A stretch of 64,000 bases of DNA from CAXBCP01 sp963974055 (GTDB taxonomy: Bacteria > Pseudomonadota > Alphaproteobacteria > MPNO01 > UBA830), in the NCBI GenBank assembly GCA_963974055.1, contig CAXBCP010000005.1:1-64000 (forward strand). The letters are read 5' to 3'. Made by a program: the position numbers and the translations under genes. Position 1 is the first letter of the stretch; each line of letters opens with the position of its first letter. The notes beneath the pieces were generated by a model that was not told the origin of the DNA, ran no database searches, and saw only the letters and a list, made by a program, of their open reading frames with translations. Of the stretch, positions 25,750-33,924 are shown one piece after another.

Positions 25750-26792
25750 GCAAGATCGCCCTGAAGTTTGCCGTTCTCGACGATAATCGTGTCATCGAGG
25801 CCGATCGTGCAGTTCCGCATCGGCAGGTCGAAATGCCCGAGGGTGTAGCGCTTTGCGGTTTCGTTCGCGCCGGTCGAATACAGGAAATTCCCGGCAAAAG
25901 CGCGCAGTTCGGTACCGTTGACGTCGCGCTTGTCGTACATGGCGAGCGAATCCCAGCGCGCGGCGGGGTTCATGCCCCAGCCGACATGCGATACGGCATA
26001 GGCGTCGCGGTCTCCCCAGGCTGCGATATATTCGCGAAACAGGTCGGCATCGACCCCCGTACCGCCAATCTCGGTGACATAGTCGCTTTCGATTTTAAGC
26101 GTGACGGGACTTTCGAGATAGCGCTTGAAGGTCAGGTTCACATCGCCCGCATCCATCACGAGGGTGCCGTTCACGCTACCCGCTTTCGGAAAACACAGCA
26201 CAAGCCCGCCCGGCCAGTGCGCCACATGGCCCGGCCGGTCGCAGTAGCCCCAGACCCCTGCCCCGCGGGTATCCGCAAGGTCGACGGACAGGTCCGTGCC
26301 GGCGGCCGAGCGGACCGTCATCCGCGACGCATCGGTCAGCATCCTGATGCCTGTCTTGACCTTCGGTGTCAGGTCGGGATCCGGCACGAGACGTTCCAGC
26401 ACGTCGGGGTGTTCGTTGGACACCATCAACAGCCGCGCCCCGCCTTTCAGGATTCGCGGCAGCTCGGGCGCGTGCAGCATGCCTTCAACAGTGCAATCGA
26501 CAACGATCGTCGCCGCGCCCAATGCCGTAATGACGGGTTCGAGCCCGCGGATGGAATTCGATGCTCCCGTCGAGCGGACCGGAACCGGCGTTGCCTGGGG
26601 CGGCGTCACCAGCTTTACGTGAAACGCCTTTACCCCCATCCGCGAAAGGGCAAGTTCGGCGAGATGAACGTTCAGGTCGCGCGACTGCGTTTCCGACAGG
26701 ATCGCCGCCGTGTCGCCGGGCTCCAGCTTGCAATGGCCGAAGACGGAACAGAACATATCGATCCATTTGCCTTCGATGCGATCATTCAACAT
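25746..26792 (-). CDS. NicX-like ring-cleaving dioxygenase (2,5-dihydroxypyridine 5,6-dioxygenase / M29-like fold)
   Basis: A 348-residue protein of the aminopeptidase-T (M29)-like fold that includes NicX. NicX of Pseudomonas putida is about 350 residues and binds Fe(II) through His265, His318 and Asp320. Here His269 (SHVGWGMNP), His320 and Asp322 (LGHFDLPM) occur at nearly the same positions and spacing. This argues for extradiol-like cleavage of a dihydroxylated pyridine or similar ring. AGGGGAAA lies upstream of ATG. It is the first gene of a minus-strand operon, divergent from a MarR regulator 88 bp away. A plain metallopeptidase is the alternative. Confidence 0.78.
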   Translation of the reverse strand: MLNDRIEGKWIDMFCSVFGHCKLEPGDTAAILSETQSRDLNVHLAELALSRMGVKAFHVKLVTPPQATPVPVRSTGASNSIRGLEPVITALGAATIVVDCTVEGMLHAPELPRILKGGARLLMVSNEHPDVLERLVPDPDLTPKVKTGIRMLTDASRMTVRSAAGTDLSVDLADTRGAGVWGYCDRPGHVAHWPGGLVLCFPKAGSVNGTLVMDAGDVNLTFKRYLESPVTLKIESDYVTEIGGTGVDADLFREYIAAWGDRDAYAVSHVGWGMNPAARWDSLAMYDKRDVNGTELRAFAGNFLYSTGANETAKRYTLGHFDLPMRNCTIGLDDTIIVENGKLQGDLA

Positions 26793-26880
26793 GCCCCGGT
26801 TTCCCCTGCGTATTTTAGACCCCGAATGTAGCGCAGGATATTTTATATGAAAAGGAATATGTTTTTGCTATCGTCGGGTT

Positions 26881-27327
26881 ATGGCTGACCGTTTCGTCGA
26901 CGATTATCTCCTCTATCTGCTGGCGCGCGCGAGCAGCGAAGTCAGCGCGCAATTCCATGCGGACCTCAAACAATACGGCCTCCAGGTATCGGAATGGCGG
27001 GTTCTCGCCTCCCTCAGCGACGGCGACGGGATGCTGACCGGAGAGCTCGCGGCCCGCGCCCTCCAGCAACAACCGACGATGACCAAGACGATCGACCGAA
27101 TGGTGCGGTCGGGACTTGTCACCCGCCGCAGGGGGGCGCCGGATCGGCGTCAGGTCCGGGTATACATTACGCCGGAAGGCCGCAGGCGTGTCGAAAATGC
27201 GCTGGCGGCCGCGAAACGCCATGAGGCAGAAGTCCTGTCAGAGTACAGCCGGGAGGAAGCCGACCGGCTCAAATCCATGCTGCGCACGCTGATCGAGCGC
27301 AACGGCGCGGCGGCACAGGACGATTGA
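26881..27327 (+). CDS. MarR family transcriptional regulator
   Basis: A 148-residue winged-helix protein. It has the MarR core with QVSEWRVLASLSDGDG, recognition helix region LQQQPTMTKTIDRMVRSGLV and wing RRRGAPDRRQVRVYITPEG. It is divergent from the NicX-like operon across 88 bp that contains an AT-rich stretch (26839-26868), the natural place for its operator. MarR proteins usually repress and are released by an aromatic ligand; the nic regulator NicR of Pseudomonas is also MarR-type. Regulation of the ring-cleavage operon is inferred from position. Confidence 0.9.
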   Translation: MADRFVDDYLLYLLARASSEVSAQFHADLKQYGLQVSEWRVLASLSDGDGMLTGELAARALQQQPTMTKTIDRMVRSGLVTRRRGAPDRRQVRVYITPEGRRRVENALAAAKRHEAEVLSEYSREEADRLKSMLRTLIERNGAAAQDD

Positions 27328-27375
27328 TCGAACCGATTACGGGGCTAGAATACCGTTCTCAAACGGAGGATTCAG

Positions 27376-28008
27376 ATGCCCGACGATTCCGGAAGCCATA
27401 CCGTCACCGATACGTCTTCGCTTCGTCAGATAATCGGCGAGCCCAAACCTGCGATTGCCAACAAGGAAATGCCCGCCCTCGACGGACATCTCCGCCATTT
27501 CATCTCACTCTGTCCGTTTCTGTGCATCTCGACCGCGGATGCCGACGGCAACCAGGACGTCAGCCCCCGCGGCGACCCGCCCGGGTTTGTCAGGGTCCTC
27601 GACGACCGGACGGTGCTGATTCCCGATCGCAAGGGAAACCGGCGGGTCGATACGATGCGGAACATACTGGAAAACCCCAATGTCGGGCTGATGCTGATGC
27701 TGCCCGGTGTCGAGGAAATCGTCCGGATCAACGGCAAGGCCCGGATCACCGAAGACCCGGCACTGCTGGCGGACAGCGCGGTAAACGGCGCGGCGCCGGC
27801 CCTGGGTATAGTGGTCGGCATCGACGATGTGTTCTTTCACTGCGCAAAGGCCGTTATCCGCTCGAAACTGTGGGATCCCGAGACGCCGATCCCCCGCAGC
27901 GCGTTCCCGACCTACGGCGAAATCGTCCGCGACCAGCGCGACCCCGGTGCCGATGCGAATACCATCAACGCCGACCTGCAGAACGACTACAAGACCCGCC
28001 TTTACTGA
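27376..28008 (+). CDS. Pyridoxamine 5'-phosphate oxidase-related FMN-binding protein
   Basis: A 210-residue split-barrel flavoprotein of the PNPOx-like group (MSMEG_1061 type). Visible segments are CPFLCISTADADGNQDVSPRG, the FMN-contacting DDRTVLIPDRKGNRRVDTM and the dimer-interface ENPNVGLMLMLPG. A strong GGAGG-type site (CGGAGGATTCAG) precedes ATG. It follows the MarR gene by 48 bp and may be co-transcribed. The reaction is not predictable; family members are often F420- or FMN-dependent reductases or oxidases. Confidence 0.85.
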   Translation: MPDDSGSHTVTDTSSLRQIIGEPKPAIANKEMPALDGHLRHFISLCPFLCISTADADGNQDVSPRGDPPGFVRVLDDRTVLIPDRKGNRRVDTMRNILENPNVGLMLMLPGVEEIVRINGKARITEDPALLADSAVNGAAPALGIVVGIDDVFFHCAKAVIRSKLWDPETPIPRSAFPTYGEIVRDQRDPGADANTINADLQNDYKTRLY

Positions 28009-28013
28009 AAAAG

Positions 28014-28170
28014 GCCTTTGATTTCAGCGCCATAATGCAGCCTGTGCGTTCAGGTGCAAAATTTCATTGAAACCGGTCCATTCCGCATCCATATCTGGGT
28101 GACGGCGCAAGGGGCGGTTCCCTAAGCCTTTGAATCAGAGCCAGAATATGTACCTGGCACGATTATTGCA
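28014..28170 (+). repeat. Imperfect 45-nt direct repeat upstream of the PEP-CTERM gene
   Basis: Two 45-nt segments, 28014-28058 and 28126-28170, start with the identical GCCTTTGA. They share CAG-GCCA-AAT islands, then CCTG, and end in TGCA, with the same internal spacing. The second copy contains the perfect sigma-54 promoter. The first has a degenerate version (CTG at -26 but GT instead of GG at -24, TGCA retained). It may be a decayed promoter duplication or a regulator-binding pair. Confidence 0.45.
28154..28170 (+). promoter_or_regulatory. Sigma-54 (RpoN) -24/-12 promoter
   Basis: The sequence CTGGCACGATTATTGCA is a full match to the sigma-54 consensus: TGGCAC, a 5-nt spacer, then TTGCA. 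The invariant GG (28156-28157) and GC (28168-28169) are at the required spacing. It lies 44 nt before the ATG of the PEP-CTERM protein gene. PEP-CTERM genes are commonly driven by sigma-54 with an enhancer-binding regulator of the PrsR type, which fits. Confidence 0.85.
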
Positions 28171-28213
28171 TAGTTGAGTAGCAGAACGAAAAAAGAGCGT
28201 AGTCAGTAACAAA

Positions 28214-29020
28214 ATGTATCACTTCCCCTCCCTTTTCCGCGCGATAAAAGCGTCCGCCGGCGGTCTCGCCGCCATCACGGTCCTCCTTGCGATGTCACCT
28301 GCGGCGCAGGCGGTACCGACCCTTCAGGTCTATATCGAAGGCGCGACCTATGACGACCAGGAAGAAAGCTGGAAGATCACAAGCCCGTCAAACGCACCTT
28401 TGCGTCTCTGGGCGGTCGGCAACGTCGCCGGACCGGGCGGCAAGGGCACGATTTACGACGTGAAGGCGGCCTTCGCCTATAGCTCCGGCGCAGGCGACGT
28501 CACCATAAATATCACCCCGTCGACCACGAACGGATATGGCGGTTTCACCGATCCGTCGACGGCGGCGGCGGCTTCGCTGATCGCCGTACATACCGACGGC
28601 AGCCAGCCGGTTAAGGCCGACGGCAAGAAACTCGCCAAACACGGCGTCTACGGAAACGGGACCGACTGGCAGGAATGGTCGTTCGGAGATTTCACGTCGA
28701 CCGATTCGCCGATCGCCGATTTCATGGACGCCTTCCCCGACGCGCCCGTCGAAACATCCGGGCAGATCAACGCCTACGAGATCAATGTCACCGGACTGGG
28801 TGCGGACGAGTGGATCCATGTCGACCTTTACGGCTCGATCCTGAACGGCAAGGGCAATGTAAAATCGGTTTTCGCGCCGTTTTCGCATGACGCGGAATTT
28901 GCCCTGACGAGCGGCCTCCCCGCTGCATCTACCGAAGTACCCGCCCCCGGCGCTGCCCTGATATTTGCCGGCGGGTTCGTCTTCCTCGCTCGGCGCAGGC
29001 CCCATAAAAAGAACGCATGA
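28214..29020 (+). CDS. PEP-CTERM secreted protein (choice-of-anchor N type)
   Basis: A 268-residue exported protein. The N-terminal signal peptide ends near AAQAVPT (about residue 34). A beta-rich domain resembling the choice-of-anchor N family includes GTIYDVKAAFAYSSG and WQEWSFGDF. The C-terminus is a tripartite sorting tag: VPAPGA, a hydrophobic helix, then RRR and a basic tail (residues ~243-268). Exosortase cleaves such tags during export, often linked to extracellular polysaccharide. No exosortase gene is in this window. Expression is predicted to be sigma-54 dependent from the promoter at 28154. Confidence 0.85.
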   Translation: MYHFPSLFRAIKASAGGLAAITVLLAMSPAAQAVPTLQVYIEGATYDDQEESWKITSPSNAPLRLWAVGNVAGPGGKGTIYDVKAAFAYSSGAGDVTINITPSTTNGYGGFTDPSTAAAASLIAVHTDGSQPVKADGKKLAKHGVYGNGTDWQEWSFGDFTSTDSPIADFMDAFPDAPVETSGQINAYEINVTGLGADEWIHVDLYGSILNGKGNVKSVFAPFSHDAEFALTSGLPAASTEVPAPGAALIFAGGFVFLARRRPHKKNA

Positions 29021-29048
29021 CCGCCGCCCGATGCGCTAATATCGGCGT

Positions 29049-29837
29049 ATGTCGTCGCTCCCCCTTCCTCAGGACTCCGTCGCCGAACTAAGCCTGTCCG
29101 GCGTTACGCGCCAGTTCGATGAGACGTTTGCGCTCCGGGATGTCAGCTTTTCCGTGGCGGACGGCGAATCAATCGTGCTGATCGGGCCGTCCGCGTCCGG
29201 CAAAACGGTCCTGCTCAAAACAATCGCCGGTTTATTTCGCCCCGATTCCGGGAGCATCCTGATTCGCGGCCGGGAGACGGTCGGGCTCGAAGATGGCGAG
29301 CGTTCGGAGATCGCGCGGATCGGCATGCTCTTCCAGCGGTCGGCCCTGTTCGACAGCATGACCGTCTGGGAGAATATTACGTTCCGGTTGAGTCAGACGA
29401 CGAAATTGTCGAAAAGCGATGCGATAGAGATTGCAGCAGACAAACTCGCAGCGGTCGGGCTCGCCAAGGAAACGGCGCTGCTCTATCCGGTAGAACTGTC
29501 CGGCGGCATGCAGAAGCGCGTCGGCATTGCGCGGGCGTTTGCCGACAATCCCGATATCCTTCTGCTGGATGAGCCGACGGCGGGCCTGGACCCCATCATG
29601 ACCAACGTGATCAACGATTTGATTCTCGAAAACGTTCACAGCCTGGGCGCAACCGTGCTTTCCGTCACCAGCAACCTGGACGGCGCCCGGCACGTTGCCG
29701 ACCGCATCGTGATGATGAACGACGGCAGCGTGGTCTGGACCGGCCACCCGGACGAACTCGACCGTTCCGGGAATGCCTATGTCGACCAGTTCGTCCATAA
29801 AACCGCGGACGGACCTATAGGTGTCGGGCTCGCTTAG
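29049..29837 (+). CDS. MlaF-like ABC transporter ATP-binding protein (orphan)
   Basis: A 262-residue ABC ATPase with Walker A GPSASGKT (residues 46-53), signature LSGGMQKRVGIARA, Walker B ILLLDEPTAGLDP and an H-loop region in which the switch His is not obvious (SVTSNLDGARHVADRI). The LSGGMQKRV signature is characteristic of the MlaF/Ttg2A lipid-transport branch. No MlaE permease or MlaD MCE protein is adjacent, so its partners are elsewhere or it has diverged. The ribosome-binding site is weak. Confidence 0.85.
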   Translation: MSSLPLPQDSVAELSLSGVTRQFDETFALRDVSFSVADGESIVLIGPSASGKTVLLKTIAGLFRPDSGSILIRGRETVGLEDGERSEIARIGMLFQRSALFDSMTVWENITFRLSQTTKLSKSDAIEIAADKLAAVGLAKETALLYPVELSGGMQKRVGIARAFADNPDILLLDEPTAGLDPIMTNVINDLILENVHSLGATVLSVTSNLDGARHVADRIVMMNDGSVVWTGHPDELDRSGNAYVDQFVHKTADGPIGVGLA

Positions 29838-30082
29838 CAGTCCCGCCAAAGGTCGCAACGACCCTATCCATGCGCGAAGAACATCGCAGCAAACGCTGCA
29901 CTACATACGCAATACAACCCATAGTATTTGCAATCAATAATTTTAAACAGTGAAATACTTGATGGTTGAATTCTACCGAAACGCCGCCAAACCACCTATC
30001 GAAGTTGATTGATTAAAATTTATACTGTAAAAAAATATTGCCCCATTTCGACGGCATACGAAAATAACAAAAAGACTGCACA
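29838..30082. other. AT-rich intergenic region
   Basis: A 245-base gap that is far more A+T-rich than its surroundings, especially 29920-30080 with runs such as AATTTTAAA and GTAAAAAAATATT. It precedes the PAS protein gene and probably holds its promoter. AT-rich islands of this kind are typical binding sites for nucleoid or MucR-type proteins. No RNA gene or clear palindrome was recognised. Confidence 0.4.
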
Positions 30083-30568
30083 ATGGCCGACGATTTCAGC
30101 GCCAGCAACAACGCCTCAGAGCCGATTTTTCATACCAGTATCGTCGCGGACGGCTATTCCTACTGGCGCTCCAGGACAATCGACGGGCGCCTGCCGAACA
30201 GAGCCGATATAAATCCGATCGACATCCCCCGCCTGATGCCGAACGTCGTTCTGCTGGACGTTCGGCGCGAGCCCGAATTCGATTTCAGGTACCGCCTTGT
30301 CGGCACCAACGTCACGGAACATCATTTCAGGGACTATACCGGTTCCTGGTTCTCGGAGATCGATCACAAGAAAGCGCCGAGTCAGATCTGGCAAAACTGC
30401 AAAAGTGTCGCGGAAACCGGCAGACCGCACTTGGACGGCACCCCCTATGAGGGGCCTCACCAGGGATATCGGGACACGGAAGACGTAATTCTTCCGCTGG
30501 CTGAAGACGGCCATACCGTCGACACTTTGCTGGCCTTTATCTGCTTCACATCCAAGGCGGACGAGTAG
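30083..30568 (+). CDS. PAS domain (PAS_5-like) protein
   Basis: A 161-residue single-domain protein of the alphaproteobacterial PAS_5 type. It shows the characteristic YWRSRTIDGRLPNRADINP-like helix, the IPRLMPNVVLLDV strand, and FDFRYRLVGTNVTEHH. It has no output domain or membrane segment. Such proteins are thought to sense small ligands or redox state, but their partners are unknown. It stands alone between AT-rich DNA and the TRAP genes. Confidence 0.78.
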   Translation: MADDFSASNNASEPIFHTSIVADGYSYWRSRTIDGRLPNRADINPIDIPRLMPNVVLLDVRREPEFDFRYRLVGTNVTEHHFRDYTGSWFSEIDHKKAPSQIWQNCKSVAETGRPHLDGTPYEGPHQGYRDTEDVILPLAEDGHTVDTLLAFICFTSKADE

Positions 30569-30674
30569 CCGGCCCGCGGCGCCATCCGACACGCAGTTGT
30601 GAACCCCCCTGATCGCGACTAGACTGCCCCCATAAGCAGAAGAAAATTCTGCAGCTATACAGGGAGGCGTCGTC

Positions 30675-31187
30675 GTGCAGGTAATTTCCCGCGCCTACGA
30701 CTGGATTATCAACATGATGCGGATATTGTCCGGCATCATCATATTCGGGGCGTTCGTACTGATCGTCGTCGATGTTCTCGTAAGACTGGCGGGGCTGAAA
30801 CCCTGGGGCTATTCGATCATGATCGTCGAATACTCGCTGCTGTGGTTTGCGATGCTCGCCGCTCCCTATCTCGCCCGGATCAAGGGCCACGTCTTCATCG
30901 ACGCCCTTACGACCCTCATGCCCCCCCGGCTGAGATCCGTGATCGAAAAGATCGCTTATCTGATTTGCATCGTCTCGTCCCTGGTATTCGCCTGGTACGC
31001 TCTCGACCTCCTGATCGACGCCATTGTCGATGAACAGGTTGACGTGCGTGCGGAAGAAATTCCCCTGTGGCGGCTGCTGCTCCCGATACCGATCTGTTTC
31101 GTTTTCGTCGCCACGGAGTTCATGCGCTACCTGTTCGGCGCGGAGTCAATGTACGGCGAACGCACCGATGCAAAAGAAGGCGTCTGA
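30675..31187 (+). CDS. dctQ: TRAP transporter small permease (DctQ)
   Basis: A 170-residue membrane protein with four predicted helices and the DctQ pattern (IVDVLVRLAG, EYSLLWFAMLAAPYLARIKGHV with the conserved G-H-V/I). The start is GTG at 30675 with AGGGAGG 7-8 nt upstream. A small hairpin (GCAGAA, loop GAAAA, TTCTGC; 30636-30652) lies in the leader. DctQ joins DctM to form the Na+-coupled membrane complex. The large permease starts 3 bp after its stop. Confidence 0.9.
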   Translation: MQVISRAYDWIINMMRILSGIIIFGAFVLIVVDVLVRLAGLKPWGYSIMIVEYSLLWFAMLAAPYLARIKGHVFIDALTTLMPPRLRSVIEKIAYLICIVSSLVFAWYALDLLIDAIVDEQVDVRAEEIPLWRLLLPIPICFVFVATEFMRYLFGAESMYGERTDAKEGV

Positions 31188-31189
31188 CA

Positions 31190-32503
31190 ATGGAATGGTA
31201 CTGGGCCTTCGCGTTCCTTCTGGGGATGATCATGTTCATGATGGCGATCGGCGTTCCCGTCGCCTTCGCCTTTCTGACGACGAATATCATCGGCTGGCTG
31301 TATTTCAACGGCTGGGATATGAACGCAATCCTGCAGGTCGTCGACAATTCCACGATCCTGATCACGCGCTTCACGCTCGGCCCGGTTCCCATGTTCATCA
31401 TGATGGGATCCCTTTTCTTCCATACCGGGCTGGCGATCCGCGTATTCGACGGGCTTGATGCGCTTTTCGGCAGACTTCCCGGACGTCTGTGCTTCCTGAC
31501 CGTCGCGGGCGGTTCGATATTCTCGACGCTCACGGGCTCATCGATGGCGAATACCGCCATGCTCGGCTCGCTGATGGTCCCGGAAATGCAGCGCCGCGGC
31601 TATAACCGGCAGATGTCGATGGGACCGATCCTCGGTACCGGCGGCCTTGCTATGATTATTCCGCCCTCGGCCCTCGGGGTGCTCCTCGCCAGCGTCGCCA
31701 GCATCGATGTCGGACGCCTGCTGATCGCCGGCCTTATCCCCGGATTCGTTCTCGCGGTTCTCTACGCGGGCATGATCGCGGTCCAGCTCTGGATGAATCC
31801 CGGCTCCGCGCCGGCCTATGACGTGGAACCGACCACGGGGCGGCAGAAAATAAGGCTGGTATGCACCAACATCCTGCCGATGAGCTTCGTGGTCTTCATG
31901 GTCATCGGCTTCATTATCTTCGGCTGGGCGACGCCGACCGAGGCCGCGGCGATCGGCGTCTTCGGCGTCATGCTTCTCGCAGGCGCATTCCGTGTCCTGA
32001 AGCTGAACGCAATCTTCACCTCGGTCGACGGCACGGTTCGCGTCGCGGCCATGGTGTTCTTCATCCTGATGAATTCCACCGTGTTCAGCCAGCTTCTCGC
32101 CTTCTCCGGCGCGAGCAAGGGCATGCTCGAATGGGCGACCAGTTTCGAGGTTAACCGGCTGGTCGTCCTTCTGGTGATGTTCTTCGTGCTCCTGATTCTG
32201 GGCATGTTCATGGATGCGACGTCGATGATGCTGATCACGGTGCCGATCTTCTTCCCGCTTGCGCAGCAGCTCGGGTTCGATCTGGTATGGTTCGGCCTTT
32301 TCGTCCTGATCACCATCGAAATGGCGGGCACGACGCCGCCCTTTGGGCTATTGCTCTACGTCATGATGGGGGTCGCGCCCAAGGGCACGACCCTGTTCCA
32401 GGTCGCGAAGGCGGCGTTTCCGTTCCTGATCTGCGACAGTATCCTGATCCTGATCCTGGTGGCCTGGCCGGGGGTTGCGCTGTGGCTGCCGAGTTACATG
32501 TAG
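31190..32503 (+). CDS. dctM: TRAP transporter large permease (DctM)
   Basis: A 437-residue, 12-helix DctM-family protein. It has typical segments MGSLFFHTGLAIRVFDGLDA, TGSSMANTAMLGSLMVPEM, GTGGLAMIIPPSALGVLLAS and the C-terminal TPPFGLLLYVMMGVAP. ATG 31190 gives a start right after the DctQ stop. The pair imports an organic acid or similar solute with Na+. The matching periplasmic receptor is the convergent gene at 32716-33732. Confidence 0.93.
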   Translation: MEWYWAFAFLLGMIMFMMAIGVPVAFAFLTTNIIGWLYFNGWDMNAILQVVDNSTILITRFTLGPVPMFIMMGSLFFHTGLAIRVFDGLDALFGRLPGRLCFLTVAGGSIFSTLTGSSMANTAMLGSLMVPEMQRRGYNRQMSMGPILGTGGLAMIIPPSALGVLLASVASIDVGRLLIAGLIPGFVLAVLYAGMIAVQLWMNPGSAPAYDVEPTTGRQKIRLVCTNILPMSFVVFMVIGFIIFGWATPTEAAAIGVFGVMLLAGAFRVLKLNAIFTSVDGTVRVAAMVFFILMNSTVFSQLLAFSGASKGMLEWATSFEVNRLVVLLVMFFVLLILGMFMDATSMMLITVPIFFPLAQQLGFDLVWFGLFVLITIEMAGTTPPFGLLLYVMMGVAPKGTTLFQVAKAAFPFLICDSILILILVAWPGVALWLPSYM

Positions 32504-32651
32504 CCAGCCCCGCGTCCTGCAAGACCCATCCCGGGAAGGGCCGGCGCGCCCCGCCCTTCCCCGTTGCGCAAACCGGGAGCGCGGGGCTGTACCTGGACCG
32601 GGAACATACGTGACGGTCGGTCCGCCCCCGGCGAAACGAAGTACCCTGCCA

Positions 32652-32684
32652 TAAAAAATGGCGCCGCCCGAAGGCGACGCCATG
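32652..32684 (-). terminator. Rho-independent terminator of the TRAP receptor gene
   Basis: On the minus strand a GC-rich stem (GGCGTCGCC / GGCGGCGCC with a TTCG loop) is followed by TTTTTT. It lies about 30 nt past the stop of the receptor gene and separates it from the convergent permease genes. Confidence 0.8.
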
Positions 32685-32715
32685 TCGTGTCAGCCGCAAG
32701 CGGCGTTCTGCAGGG

Positions 32716-33732
32716 TCAGCTGCCCGGGCGGAATACCTTGTCCTTGAGCATCTTGTAGTCGACCTTGTATTTGACCTTGTCGTTGGCTTCCCATTTGGCG
32801 CCGTAGATCGTGTCGAGATAGGCCTTGCCGACATCGCCGGTCAGGTCGATGTCCTTGATGCCCGCAGCGGCCAGTTTCTTGTTATCTTCGACCGATTTCG
32901 CGGCGAGAATGCCGTTGCTCTCTTTTTCAAAGATCAGTCCCTGCTTGTCGAGCGCGTCGCGCTGCACCTGTGTCAGGGAATTGTACTTCTTCAGGTTGAT
33001 GATGGTCATCGTCGTGGAGTGAAAGAAGTTCGGCGTGATCTTGTATTTCAGGAAGCGTTCCCAGCCGTACTTGGCAATGGAACCTTCCGGCCAGGCCAGT
33101 CCGTCGACGACGCCACGCTCGAGCGCCGCGTAGACGTCACCGGGCGAAATGTTGACCGGCGTGGCCTTCATTTTCTTCAGGAACGCGTTGTAGAGGCCGG
33201 TCGAACGCATCTTGCGGCCGGTCAGGTCGATACCGGTGACAGTGTCTGTCTTCGGTTCGAACTTCGTGTAGATGAAAAACGTGGACGCTTCCCAGTGACC
33301 CCAGCCGAGGATCCTCGCATTCAGGCCTTTTTTCCAGCCTTCCTGCAAGAGCTCGAACCCGCCGTTCTTGCGCAGTTCCGCCGGTCCGACATTGTTGACA
33401 CCGGCCACGCGTGCTTCCGGCACCAGCGTCTGATAGTAGGCGCTGGGGCAATTGATGATGTCGATCAGCCCGCGCTTGACCGCCGCCGCCTGCTTCTGAC
33501 GCGGGGTGACTTCGGGACCGCCGATATAGTTCAGCTTGAGGCCCGTCTGCTCGGACATCTTGTTCAGCGGTTCGTGGAACGTGGCAAAATAAGCCTCGAC
33601 CTGGTCGTGATTCCGGGCCAGGCACGACGAGACTTTGAGCGTCGTCATTGCGGCGGTTGCCGGAAGTGCAACAGCCATCGCCGTTGCTGCAGCGACACCT
33701 GTCGCTGCCAGTTTTCCAATCGAAATCTGCAT
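32716..33732 (-). CDS. dctP: TRAP transporter substrate-binding protein (DctP)
   Basis: A 338-residue periplasmic receptor. The signal peptide (LAATGVAAATAMAVALPATA) probably ends near residue 28. The DctP pattern includes RKMRSTGLYNAFLKKMKATP and ISPGDVYAALERGVVDGLAWPEGS with the conserved Arg that binds the substrate carboxylate. It is transcribed toward the DctQM genes rather than with them, an uncommon arrangement. Substrate is probably a carboxylic acid; given the neighbours it may be an aromatic or amino-acid derivative. Confidence 0.9.
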   Translation of the reverse strand: MQISIGKLAATGVAAATAMAVALPATAAMTTLKVSSCLARNHDQVEAYFATFHEPLNKMSEQTGLKLNYIGGPEVTPRQKQAAAVKRGLIDIINCPSAYYQTLVPEARVAGVNNVGPAELRKNGGFELLQEGWKKGLNARILGWGHWEASTFFIYTKFEPKTDTVTGIDLTGRKMRSTGLYNAFLKKMKATPVNISPGDVYAALERGVVDGLAWPEGSIAKYGWERFLKYKITPNFFHSTTMTIINLKKYNSLTQVQRDALDKQGLIFEKESNGILAAKSVEDNKKLAAAGIKDIDLTGDVGKAYLDTIYGAKWEANDKVKYKVDYKMLKDKVFRPGS

Positions 33733-33924
33733 GTTTTATTCCTCCCATACATATGGCGCCGGTCTTGTTCCGCCTTGTCCAGACTATCTGAACCAGCCGG
33801 CCGAATTCGAGTTCGTCCCGTACGCTGATTTATTGTAGCAGTGCGAAACAGTGCTGTAACCCATTTGCTCAGACACCGAAGTCGCCTAGGGTGCGCTGCA
33901 CACGCCGCAGGAAAGCCCCGAATA

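Noticed and set aside
30009..30212. 67-residue open frame at the start of the PAS gene
   Set aside because: Lies in AT-rich DNA, overlaps the PAS gene in another frame and has no motif.
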